64,000 bases of DNA from positions 6,913-70,912 of the forward strand of contig CABUXM010000003.1 of assembly GCA_902495545.1 (NCBI GenBank), given 5' to 3'. Both the position numbers and the translations under genes were made by a program. Origin of the DNA: an uncultured Collinsella sp. (GTDB lineage Bacteria; Actinomycetota; Coriobacteriia; Coriobacteriales; Coriobacteriaceae). The notes beneath the pieces are model-generated. The model had not been told where the DNA came from and did not search any database. It saw only the letters and a program-made list of their open reading frames with translations. Shown in pieces: positions 26,016 to 34,416 of this stretch (position 1 is its first letter; each line of letters opens with the position of its first letter).

Positions 26016-26082
26016 AGTTGCGGTGGAATAGTTCCTGAAACGGCCTATTTGGCGGCTAAACAGGAACTATTCCACCGCAACT
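26016..26082. repeat. GTTGCGGTG inverted repeat, copy 2
   Basis: Perfect 22-base arms (26016-26037 with 26061-26082) share the core GTTGCGGTGRAATA with copy 1 at 23220-23290. It sits between the converging yqeC and hydantoinase genes and probably works as a bidirectional transcript end. Confidence 0.8.
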
Positions 26083-26109
26083 GCGGAGGGGAATCCGGCG
26101 ATCTTCCTG

Positions 26110-27477
26110 TTAGCGGGGCACGTAGCGGCCGGGTTGGGCTCCGGTGGGCTCGCCATCGCGTGCCGCCAGCACGCCGTTCACAAACACGGCCTTGGCGCGG
26201 CCATGTGCCTCAAAACCCTCGAGCGGCGTGTAGTCCACAGCCTGATGCTGCGTCGCCGCGCTAATGGTCCAGCGCGCCTTGGGATCCCACACGCACACGT
26301 CGGCATCGGCGCCCTCGGCAAGACAGCCCTTGCGCGGATACATGCCAAAGACGCGCGCCGGGTTCTCGCTCATCAAGCGGCACAGATCCTCGGGTCCCAG
26401 CTGGCCCTCAAAGCTCGTGGCAATCGCGACGGGACGATGCTCCACGCCGGGCCCGCCGTTGGGAATCGCGCGGAAATCATCGCGTCCGCGGTCCTTTTGC
26501 CCGTGCAGGTTAAAGCTGCAATGATCGGTCGCAATAGTATCGATCTCGCCGGCCACAAGCGCCTCGCGCAGCGCGGCACGGTCGCCGGCATGGCGCAGTG
26601 GCGGGCTCATCACATACTTGGCACCCGCAAAGCCGTCCTCGCCCTGCTCCAAGTAGCAAGTATCGTCGAGCATCAGATACTGAGGGCAGGTCTCGACATA
26701 GATGTTCTTCTGCCCGCGCGCTTTGGCAGCGCGAATGGCCTCGAGCCCCAGCTTGGTCGAAAGGTGCACCACATTGACTGGAGCGTCCCCGGCTAAGTGC
26801 GCCAGATACAGCAGACGACTCACGGCCTCACCCTCGCACACGTCCGGACGGCTGAGCGCATGCCCCTCGGGCCCATGAATCCCCTGCTCGTACACGCGCT
26901 TCTGCAGTTCATTCACCAGCGTACCGTTCTCGCAATGCACGCAGAGCATGCCGCCCACGCACTTGAGTTCCTCCAGCACCTCGAGCGTCTCGGCGTCGTC
27001 CAGGCGCAGGTGGTCATAGGCAAAGTAGGTCTTAAACGACGACACGCCCGCCTCGCGCATGGCCGAAAGATCGGCGCGGTTGCGTTCATTCCACTCGGCG
27101 AGTGCCATATGAAACGCGTAGTTGGCCGTGCAGGTTCCGTCGGCGCGGCGATGCCACTCGGCCAAGGCATCGGGCATGGTCACGCCGCGATCGGCCGTCG
27201 CGTAGTCCACGATGGTCGTCGTACCGCCGCAGGCAGCCGCACGCGTACCGGTCTCAAAGCTATCGGCCGTCCAATCCATGCCAGTCCAGCACTGCATGTG
27301 CGTGTGGCCGTCGATAAAGCCGGGGAACACCCAACAGTCGGTGGCGTCCTGGACGGTATCGCCCTCGCCCGGCTCGATTGCCGCGGCGATCCGCACAATC
27401 TTATCGCCCTCCATGGCAAGATCGGCGCGGCGAAGCCCCTGGGGCGTCACGAGCGCGCCGTTTTTGATGATGATCAT
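26110..27477 (-). CDS. hydA: Dihydropyrimidinase/D-hydantoinase-type amidohydrolase
   Basis: 455 residues. Cyclic amidohydrolase of the dihydropyrimidinase family. Metal-binding HTH at residues 58-60, the carbamylated Lys near 149 (SFKTYFAY), HLSTKLGL, and the metal Asp in TDHCSFN. Its neighbours (mocA, ygeW, ygeY, ygeX) match the gut-bacterial purine/urate degradation set, where this enzyme is thought to open a hydantoin-like ring derived from purine. It follows mocA by 9 bases. Start ATG 27477 has AAGGAG upstream. Confidence 0.92.
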   Translation of the reverse strand: MIIIKNGALVTPQGLRRADLAMEGDKIVRIAAAIEPGEGDTVQDATDCWVFPGFIDGHTHMQCWTGMDWTADSFETGTRAAACGGTTTIVDYATADRGVTMPDALAEWHRRADGTCTANYAFHMALAEWNERNRADLSAMREAGVSSFKTYFAYDHLRLDDAETLEVLEELKCVGGMLCVHCENGTLVNELQKRVYEQGIHGPEGHALSRPDVCEGEAVSRLLYLAHLAGDAPVNVVHLSTKLGLEAIRAAKARGQKNIYVETCPQYLMLDDTCYLEQGEDGFAGAKYVMSPPLRHAGDRAALREALVAGEIDTIATDHCSFNLHGQKDRGRDDFRAIPNGGPGVEHRPVAIATSFEGQLGPEDLCRLMSENPARVFGMYPRKGCLAEGADADVCVWDPKARWTISAATQHQAVDYTPLEGFEAHGRAKAVFVNGVLAARDGEPTGAQPGRYVPR

Positions 27478-27486
27478 AATTGCTCC

Positions 27487-28101
27487 TTATTGATTGATGC
27501 AGTTGGCCACGCGATCAAAATACGAGCAGGCGGCGATATGCTCCGTTATGCGTTGCTGTCCCTTGGCGGTATCGACGTCCCACAGCTCGTAGGCACGCGC
27601 CTCGACCAGCACCACGTCGGTACGGTCCTTGAGGATCGAACCGCCGCCGTCCTTGCCCTCAAGACACATAAGTGCATCGAACAGTTCCGCCGGAAAGAGC
27701 ACCGGGCTCGAAGGCTCACCGTTGCACGCAAGACGCACCGGATGTTTGCGGCCACACTCGTCAAACGCACGAACCATAGCCTCAAAAGAACCCGAACTCA
27801 CGAGCGGCTGGTCGCCCGGCAAAAAGAGGCAACCTTTCCAGTTGCGTTCGACTCCCCACGAAAGGCCCGCACGGACGCTTTCGCTGCGCAGCTCGCCATC
27901 GTGCAGCACGCACGGGCAATGCTTGTCCTCGCAAATCTGGGCGACCTCGGGCCAACGCGTCGAAACCACGACGTCAAAGCCCCGGGGAACCGAATCGATG
28001 GTCCGGGCAATCAGCGGCTCGCCATAGATATCGGCAAGCATCTTGTTAGAGCCAAACCGCTTGCCCTCGCCCGAAGCCATAATGACGCATCCAAGTTTCA
28101 T
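27487..28101 (-). CDS. mocA: MocA/YgfJ-type molybdenum cofactor nucleotidyltransferase
   Basis: 204 residues, a GT-A-like nucleotidyltransferase that probably attaches CMP to molybdopterin for hydroxylase cofactors. N-terminal MASGEGKRFGSNKML is the NTP-binding signature, and FLPGDQPLVS carries the metal-binding GDQP. ATG 28101 has GGGAGG 6 bases upstream; the 33-codon upstream extension of the frame crosses a terminator and is not coding. Belongs with xdhC, yqeB and yqeC functionally. Confidence 0.88.
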   Translation of the reverse strand: MKLGCVIMASGEGKRFGSNKMLADIYGEPLIARTIDSVPRGFDVVVSTRWPEVAQICEDKHCPCVLHDGELRSESVRAGLSWGVERNWKGCLFLPGDQPLVSSGSFEAMVRAFDECGRKHPVRLACNGEPSSPVLFPAELFDALMCLEGKDGGGSILKDRTDVVLVEARAYELWDVDTAKGQQRITEHIAACSYFDRVANCINQ

Positions 28102-28188
28102 GGTGATACCTCCCCTGAAACCATCGTACCCATAACTCGCGCCGCGGGCATCTACATCGAAAGCGCTTATCCCGCACGCCCGCGATGC

Positions 28189-28227
28189 AAAAAGGGGCAC
28201 CCCGCCGGTTGGCAGAGCGCCCCCTTT
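28189..28227 (-). terminator. Terminator after ygeW
   Basis: AAAGGGG (28221-28227 complement) pairs with CCCCTTT (28191-28197), followed on the minus strand by a T-run and TGCATC. It separates the ygeX-ygeY-ygeW transcript from mocA-hydA. Confidence 0.75.
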
Positions 28228-28250
28228 ACATGGCTTACCTCAACCCGGCT

Positions 28251-29453
28251 TTAGGCCTGGAGCCAACGGGCGGTGTTGCGCTCGTCGAGGGCCTTGAGGG
28301 TAGCGGCGGGATCGGCAACCTTCTGCAGGAACATCATGGCTGCGATGGCGTACGGCTTGTAGCTGGCCTCCTTGTACATGCCCACGCGGTGCATGTCGAA
28401 GACGTCGGCGTTAACCTCGCCGTGCTCGCAGGAGACACCGGAGATGTCGGCGGGCAGCGGGTGCATAAAGATGGTGTCCTGGCCGTTGGCAGTCTTCTTC
28501 ATGAGCTCGGTCGTGGAGCACCAGTCCTGATGGGTGGCGTTCTGGGCGAGCAGCTCCTTCTCGAGCGCGGCGATGCCGGCGTCGTCGCCCTCGGCGTACA
28601 GGTTGGTGCGCTTCTCCATGGCGGCAAACGGAGCCCAGCTCTTGGGGATCACGATGTCGGCGCCCTCGAAGGCCTCGGCCATAGTGTTGACCTGCTTAAA
28701 GGTGGTGCCGGACTCGGCGGCATAACCCTTGGCGCGCTCGACGACCTCAGGCATGAGGTCGTAGCCCTCGGGGTGGGCCAGGGTGACGTCCATGCCAAAG
28801 CGGGGCAGCAGGCTGATCAGCGACTGCGGGCAGGACAGCGGCTTGCCGTAAGAGGGCGAATAGGCCCAGGTGACGGCAACCTTCTTGCCCTTGAGGTTCT
28901 CGAGGCCGCCAAACTCGTTGATGAGGTAGAGCATGTCGACAGAGGACTGCGTGGGGTGATCGGAGTCGGACTGCAGGGAGATGAGCGTGGGACGGTGATC
29001 CAGAACGCTGTCCTCGTAAGCCTGCTGGACAGACTCGGAGACCTCGGCCATGTAGGCGTCGCCCTTGCCGATGTACATGTCATCGCGGATGCCGATGACG
29101 TCGGCCATGAAGGAGATCATGGTAGCGGTCTCGCGGACGGTCTCGCCGTGAGCGATCTGGGACTTCTTCTCGTCCAGGTCCTGCAGCTCAAGGCCGAGCA
29201 GGTTGGCGGCCTTAGAGAAGGAGAAGCGCGTACGGGTGGAGTTGTCACGGAACAGGGAGACGGCCAGGCCCGAGTCGAAGATCTTGGACGAAACGTTGTT
29301 CTCGCGCAGCTCGCGCAGGGCGTCGGCGACGATGTAGAGCGCCTTGAGCTCATCGGTGGTCTTGTCCCAGGTGTGCAGGAAGTCGCTGCCGTACATACCC
29401 TTAAAATCGAGGCCGTTCAGCTGCTCGACGAGCTCGGTAAACTTGACGTCCAT
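28251..29453 (-). CDS. ygeW: YgeW, knotted carbamoyltransferase-like protein
   Basis: 400 residues. Transcarbamylase-fold protein of the YgeW group. The carbamoyl-phosphate motif is STRTR at residues 72-76 and a typical HPLPAD lies near residue 330. In purine-degrading gut bacteria it is placed in the step that handles a carbamoyl-containing ring-opened intermediate, probably giving carbamoyl phosphate and 2,3-diaminopropionate (inference). ATG 29453 follows AAAGGA; the open frame's 62 extra codons are not conserved. No carbamate kinase gene is in the window. Confidence 0.92.
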   Translation of the reverse strand: MDVKFTELVEQLNGLDFKGMYGSDFLHTWDKTTDELKALYIVADALRELRENNVSSKIFDSGLAVSLFRDNSTRTRFSFSKAANLLGLELQDLDEKKSQIAHGETVRETATMISFMADVIGIRDDMYIGKGDAYMAEVSESVQQAYEDSVLDHRPTLISLQSDSDHPTQSSVDMLYLINEFGGLENLKGKKVAVTWAYSPSYGKPLSCPQSLISLLPRFGMDVTLAHPEGYDLMPEVVERAKGYAAESGTTFKQVNTMAEAFEGADIVIPKSWAPFAAMEKRTNLYAEGDDAGIAALEKELLAQNATHQDWCSTTELMKKTANGQDTIFMHPLPADISGVSCEHGEVNADVFDMHRVGMYKEASYKPYAIAAMMFLQKVADPAATLKALDERNTARWLQA

Positions 29454-29654
29454 GTAAATGTCCTTTCTAAAGGTGAAACGATCGCAATGAGTAGACGTGC
29501 TCCGGCATGCGCGTGTGGCTAGAACATGCAGAGCACTATGACGAGGACCCGCCACCGTTGAGGAAGCATGGGAGATAACGACCGCGGGCCCCGAGTCAAC
29601 AGGGGATGCCGGGGACACGAGCGGCCCCCGGCTCAACAAAATCGAGGAATGGGA

Positions 29655-31040
29655 CTAATCGATCTTGTTGTTGGTCAGACCGGCGCGGAACACGGTGGCG
29701 TCGCCATCGGCCTGGCTCGGATCGTAGAGGTTCAGGGCAGCCACGTACATGGCGGCAGCGGTGACCAGGTCGTCCTTGTAGGTGACCTCGTTGGGAGCGT
29801 GAGCCTGAGACTCGGCACCCGGGCCAAAGCCCACGCAGGGGATGCCATAGCGGCCCTGGATGGAAACACAGTTCGTGGAGAAGGTCCACTTGTCGCACAG
29901 TGGACGACCAGTGCGCTTGTCCATGCTGGGCTCGCAGCCGATGCGCTCGTCACCGAACATGGCCTTGTGGGCGTCGACGAGGGCCTTGACGTGCGGAGCG
30001 GTCTCCTTGTTGATCCACGTGGGGAAGTAAGCCTCGGTCTCGTAGACCTCGCCGGTCCAGGACGGACGGTCGTACATGTACATGGAGACCTTCACGTCGT
30101 CGCCGTACTTCTTGCCGGCCGGCAGGTTGCGGATCTCGTCCAGGCAGGACTCCCAGGTCTCACCGGCGGTCATGCGACGGTCGATGGAGATGGCGCAGGA
30201 ATCAGCCACGCCGCAACGGCTGGGGCTGGTGTAGAAGATCTGGCTGACGGTGCAGGTGCCGCGGCCCAGGAAGCGGGCGTCCTCGAAGTGCTCGGGGTTG
30301 TACTTGGGGTCGAGCATCTTGACGAGACCCTTGATGTCGGTCGACTCGTCGCAGCCGTTGTTGTTGAGGGCGCGGACATCGGCGATGATGTCGGCCATCT
30401 TGTAAATGGCGTTATCGCCGCGGTCGGGAGCGGAGCCGTGGCAGGAGGTGCCGTGAACGTCGACGCGAATCTCCATGCGGCCGCGGTGACCGCGGTAGAT
30501 GCCGCCGTCGGTGGGCTCGGTGGAAATGACGAACTCGGGCTTAATGCCGTCCTTGTTGTAGATGTACTGCCAGCACATGCCGTCGCAGTCCTCTTCCTGG
30601 ACGGTGCCGACGACCATGATCTTATAGCCCTCAGGGATGAGACCCATGTCCTTCATCATCTTGGCAGCGTAGGTAGCGGAAGCCATGCCGCCCTCCTGGT
30701 CAGAGCCGCCGCGGCCGTAGATGATCTCGTCGGTCTCGTAGCCCTCATAGGGATCGGCATCCCAGTTCTCGATGTTGCCGATGCCGACGGTGTCGATGTG
30801 GGAGTCGATGGCGATGATCTTGTCGCCCTCGCCCATAAAGCCCATGACGTTGCCCAGGCCGTCGACCTTGACCTCGTCATAGCCAAGGCTCTCCATCTCG
30901 GCCTTGATGCAGGCAACAACCTCACCCTCCTCGCAGGACTCAGAGGGGTGGGAGATCATGGCGCGCAGGAAGCGAGTCATATCAGCACGATGAGACTCAG
31001 CAGCAGCCTTGATAGCGTCGAAATCGAGTTCTTTAGCCAT
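29655..31040 (-). CDS. ygeY: YgeY-type M20 family hydrolase
   Basis: 461 residues, zinc-dependent M20 peptidase/deacylase fold. Metal and catalytic residues: HID at 81-83, GRGGSDQEG near 109-117, and the catalytic EE in VQEEDCDG. It is expected to hydrolyse an amide in the ring-opened purine intermediate. It lies between ygeX and ygeW. The 200-base gap to ygeW has GC-rich sequence (29455-29654) with no recognised signal. Confidence 0.92.
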   Translation of the reverse strand: MAKELDFDAIKAAAESHRADMTRFLRAMISHPSESCEEGEVVACIKAEMESLGYDEVKVDGLGNVMGFMGEGDKIIAIDSHIDTVGIGNIENWDADPYEGYETDEIIYGRGGSDQEGGMASATYAAKMMKDMGLIPEGYKIMVVGTVQEEDCDGMCWQYIYNKDGIKPEFVISTEPTDGGIYRGHRGRMEIRVDVHGTSCHGSAPDRGDNAIYKMADIIADVRALNNNGCDESTDIKGLVKMLDPKYNPEHFEDARFLGRGTCTVSQIFYTSPSRCGVADSCAISIDRRMTAGETWESCLDEIRNLPAGKKYGDDVKVSMYMYDRPSWTGEVYETEAYFPTWINKETAPHVKALVDAHKAMFGDERIGCEPSMDKRTGRPLCDKWTFSTNCVSIQGRYGIPCVGFGPGAESQAHAPNEVTYKDDLVTAAAMYVAALNLYDPSQADGDATVFRAGLTNNKID

Positions 31041-31114
31041 TGTTCATAACCTTTCAAACGAAGAAATCTACCTGTGAGGTGGCGGAGCGATACCTATTTA
31101 CTCCGCCCTAACGA

Positions 31115-32329
31115 TTAGCAAGTGGGATATTCGCCTTCCCAAACAATACGGCGATACTGGTCGGGATCCGTATCGCCCTCGGTGGAGAAGCAGAGCACAG
31201 AGCTCGTCTTGTCCAGGCCGATGAGTTCCTTGAGCTCGGCGTACTCGGGATCGAGCATGAGGGTCTCGACCAGGCCGGTGGTCACAGCACCGGACTCGCC
31301 GGAGATGACGCGCGGGTCGCCCTTCTCGGGAGCGCCCAGGGTGCGCATGCCGCGAGCGGTGACCCAGTCGGGGCAGGACACGAAGGCGGTGGTGTGGTTG
31401 CGCAGGATATCCCAGCCCAGAATGTTGGGCTCGCCGCAGCACAGACCGGCCATGATGGAGGGCATGTCACCGTCCACGATGCGCGGATCGCCGTCGCCGG
31501 CGGCAGCGCCCTTGTACAGACAGGCGGCAGGCGCGCACTCGACCACGACGAAGGTGGGCGGGTTATCGGGATACAGGTTGGTGAAGTAGCCCACCACGGC
31601 GCCAGCCAGCGAGCCCACGCCAGCCTGGACAAACACGTGCGTCGGGCGGTTGATGGCCATCTCACGCAGCTGCTCGGCAGCCTCGGAGGCCATGGTGCCG
31701 TAACCCTCCATGATCCAGGACGGGATCTTCTCGTAGCCCTCCCAGGCGGTGTCCTGAACGATGACGCCGCGCTCGCAGGCGTCGGCCTCGGCGGCGGCCA
31801 TGCGCACGCACTCGTCGTAGTTGACCTCTTCGATGGTCACCGTGGCGCCCTCGGCGGCGATGTTATCGAAGCGGGGCTTGGTGGAACCCTTGGGCATGTG
31901 CACGACGGCCTTCTGGCCCAGCTTGTTGGCAGCCCATGCCACGCCGCGGCCATGGTTGCCGTCGGTGGCGGTAAAGAAGGTAGCCTGGCCAAAGTCCTTG
32001 GCAAGCTGATCGGAGGTCAGGTAATCGAAGGTGCAGTCGGCAACGTCCTTGCCGGTCTCGTCGGCAATGTAGTTGGCCATGGCAAACGATCCGCCCAGAA
32101 CCTTAAAGGCGTTGAGGCCAAAGCGATAGCTCTCGTCCTTAACGCACAGGTTGGACAGACCCAAGCGCGCAGCCTGACCGTCCAGGCGGGCAAGCGGGGT
32201 GACGGTATATTGAGGGAACGACTGGTGGAAGGCGCGGGCCTTCTTCACGTGGTCGAGGCTCATGATTCCCAAGTGCTTGTCATCGCTCTTGGGCATCGTG
32301 TTGCCCGCCCACTGGATCTTATCGGCCAT
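31115..32329 (-). CDS. ygeX: Diaminopropionate ammonia-lyase (YgeX)
   Basis: 404 residues. PLP enzyme converting 2,3-diaminopropionate to pyruvate and two ammonia, through 2-aminoacrylate. The PLP Lys is K76 in YRFGLNAFKVLGG, and the glycine-rich phosphate-binding loop is QAGVGSLAGAV. Highly typical length. ATG 32329 follows AAGGAG. It is the first gene of the ygeX-ygeY-ygeW transcript and is divergent from a PAS/HTH regulator at 32616. Confidence 0.95.
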   Translation of the reverse strand: MADKIQWAGNTMPKSDDKHLGIMSLDHVKKARAFHQSFPQYTVTPLARLDGQAARLGLSNLCVKDESYRFGLNAFKVLGGSFAMANYIADETGKDVADCTFDYLTSDQLAKDFGQATFFTATDGNHGRGVAWAANKLGQKAVVHMPKGSTKPRFDNIAAEGATVTIEEVNYDECVRMAAAEADACERGVIVQDTAWEGYEKIPSWIMEGYGTMASEAAEQLREMAINRPTHVFVQAGVGSLAGAVVGYFTNLYPDNPPTFVVVECAPAACLYKGAAAGDGDPRIVDGDMPSIMAGLCCGEPNILGWDILRNHTTAFVSCPDWVTARGMRTLGAPEKGDPRVISGESGAVTTGLVETLMLDPEYAELKELIGLDKTSSVLCFSTEGDTDPDQYRRIVWEGEYPTC

Positions 32330-32421
32330 ACGGTGAACTCCTTAAGTCCTCTCTTGCCGGCCCCCGCATACGCGTTTCAGCCCGATCCCATTCACACGAC
32401 TGAACTTTTATGTGGATGCCA

Positions 32422-32496
32422 AACAAAAAGTTTGTTAGTAATGTTCTATCACTTCTATCACACTTTTTGATTGGTATATCTAACGAATTGTTTGTT
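32422..32496. promoter_or_regulatory. Twin AAC(A/G)AA-N3-TTTGTT palindromes between ygeX and its regulator
   Basis: Palindrome 1 is at 32422-32436 and palindrome 2 at 32482-32496, the same 15-base pattern with centres exactly 60 bp apart. Between them a direct repeat TTCTATCAC occurs twice. The whole gap 32330-32615 (286 bases) holds no gene. Best guess: operator pair for the adjacent YheO/DauR-type regulator. Confidence 0.55.
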
Positions 32497-32615
32497 GCCG
32501 TAATCGGTACTTTTTCGCCGCCGAACGGTCATGAATTGCCTTGTTGATGGATTTGTTTGCGGTCATGTGTGGTTTATGGCACAGTGAGCCCAAACTAATT
32601 TTTAGGAAGGTACCC

Positions 32616-33269
32616 ATGACCCCCGCACAGATTGAGTTTTACAAGCGCCTCGCACACGGTCTGGCGCTCCAATTTGGCCCCAACTGCGAAGTCGTCGTCC
32701 ACGATCTGGAAACCGAGGACGTGGACCACTCCATCGTAGTGATCGAAAACGGCCACGTCAGCGGGCGCAAACTGGGTGACGGCCCCAGCCATATCGTGTT
32801 TGAGTCCATGCACGAGGGCGCCACCGATGTACACGACCGCGAGCCGTACCTCACTAAAACCACCGACGGTAAGCTGCTCAAATCGTCGACGATCTTTATC
32901 CGCAACGATGAGGGCAAACCCGTCGGCATTTTGGGCATCAACTTTGACATTACGCTCATGAAGGCTTTTGAGCGTTCGCTCGACGCCTTTACCGGCACCG
33001 GCGGCACGGGCTATACCGAGCCCGAGCCCATTACCAAGAACATCGGCGACCTGCTCGAGGACCTGCTGCACGAGTGCGAGCAGTTTGTGGGCAAGCCCGC
33101 GGCACTCATGACCAAAGACGAGCGCATTCGTGCCATTGGCTACCTCGACCGTCGCGGCGCCTTCCTCATTTCCAAGTCGAGCGAGCGCGCCTGCGAGTTC
33201 TTTGGCATCTCCAAGTACAGCTTCTATAGCTACCTCAATGAGGCCAAGGCTGCTGCCGGCGACAAGTAG
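32616..33269 (+). CDS. YheO/DauR-type PAS + helix-turn-helix regulator 1
   Basis: 217 residues. N-terminal YheO-like PAS domain (about residues 10-125, with LQFGPNCEVVVHDL and SSTIFIRNDEGKPVGILGIN) and a C-terminal HTH domain (about 150-210, RGAFLISKSSERACEFFGISKYSFYSYL). Such regulators sense small metabolites. ATG 32616 follows AGGAAGG; the 25 upstream codons are not conserved. It is divergent from ygeX and likely controls it. A paralogue is at 47765-48421. Confidence 0.85.
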   Translation: MTPAQIEFYKRLAHGLALQFGPNCEVVVHDLETEDVDHSIVVIENGHVSGRKLGDGPSHIVFESMHEGATDVHDREPYLTKTTDGKLLKSSTIFIRNDEGKPVGILGINFDITLMKAFERSLDAFTGTGGTGYTEPEPITKNIGDLLEDLLHECEQFVGKPAALMTKDERIRAIGYLDRRGAFLISKSSERACEFFGISKYSFYSYLNEAKAAAGDK

Positions 33270-33392
33270 GCATTCGCCTGGATTGCCCCTCCCCTTTTGG
33301 GCGCGAGTTCTGGAAAGCGCGAATCCAAGACCGAGCCGCTTGGGAAGTTCCATATAATCGATGTCATTAGTATTTCGAAAGGATGGAACAGA

Positions 33393-34379
33393 ATGGCGTT
33401 GAGCAAGGCATCATGCACCGGTCGCGGATTGATTCCGGCAATTGGTGGACATGTGCACCGCATGTTCGATGAGGGTGAAGACGACCTGTTTTCGCTGAGC
33501 CTTGACGACGTGATGGATGATCGCCCGTGGACCACCGACGAACTCATGGGCGGCGGGGCTCGCCCGTCAACCCCCAATCCCGCACTTGCGCCTAAGTCCG
33601 CACCTGCGCCGACTCCTGCGCAGTCGCCTGTTTCGACGCCCGCGCCTACGCCCGCACCCACTTCGGCGCCCACGACCGCTCCCCGCCCCGCAAGCGACCC
33701 GTCCGAGACCGCGGCATTTCTCGCTGCAGCGACGCAGGGCAAATCGGCCGACAGCACCGTTATGTACAGCGCCCAGCAGTTGCCTGTTCCTGCGGCACGC
33801 AAGCCTCCGATCGCAAGGCTCGACGAGCCCGTTGCCCATCAGGTTGCCTACGATTCCTGGGCCACAGCCGATCTGGATGAGACCTCTACCGGCATGCCGG
33901 CGCTCGACGTTCCAGTTAACCCGCTTTTTGCCACCAACACGAGCGCCGTGGACTATGAGGGCGGTGCAGCATATTCCGATTATTCCGATGACTATGCTGG
34001 CAATGGTCGCATCGAGACCGAGGGTTATGGCATCGCATCAAGCGATTATCTCAACGATCCGTACGCCGCCACGCCTGCGCCGGAATATGACCCGGAGGCC
34101 GCGTCCGCGCCGGCGTATACCAAAAGCACGGGCGAAGAGCGCTTCGCCGATTATTACGCCGAGGAAAAGGAGCTGCGTTTCTCGGAATTTCCGCAGGCAG
34201 TCAAGGTTGCCTTTATCGCCATTATCATTGCCCTGCTCGGCGTCATTGCGTTTGAGGGATTCCAGCTGTTCCGCGGCCCCACCCAAGCGGAGTCGGAGAC
34301 CCAGCAAAAAGAGGACGAAAACCAGTACCTGGACATCAACACCCTCAAGGGCGACCCCAACGACGGGGATGATGAGTAG
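33393..34379 (+). CDS. Unknown single-pass membrane protein, low-complexity N-terminal region
   Basis: 328 residues, no family recognised. After a short N-terminal segment with several acidic residues comes a Pro/Ala/Thr/Ser-rich stretch (about residues 55-100), an acidic/Tyr-rich region, then one hydrophobic helix near residue 273-293 (VAFIAIIIALLGVIAF) and a short acidic C-terminus. Orientation would be N-in/C-out or a tail-anchor-like form. ATG 33393 follows AAAGGA by 9 bases. It sits between a regulator and an ATPase of opposite strand. Function unassigned. Confidence 0.7.
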   Translation: MALSKASCTGRGLIPAIGGHVHRMFDEGEDDLFSLSLDDVMDDRPWTTDELMGGGARPSTPNPALAPKSAPAPTPAQSPVSTPAPTPAPTSAPTTAPRPASDPSETAAFLAAATQGKSADSTVMYSAQQLPVPAARKPPIARLDEPVAHQVAYDSWATADLDETSTGMPALDVPVNPLFATNTSAVDYEGGAAYSDYSDDYAGNGRIETEGYGIASSDYLNDPYAATPAPEYDPEAASAPAYTKSTGEERFADYYAEEKELRFSEFPQAVKVAFIAIIIALLGVIAFEGFQLFRGPTQAESETQQKEDENQYLDINTLKGDPNDGDDE

Positions 34380-34416
34380 CGAGGGTTAAGGGAGGGCCGG
34401 AAGAGCCGGCGGCACG

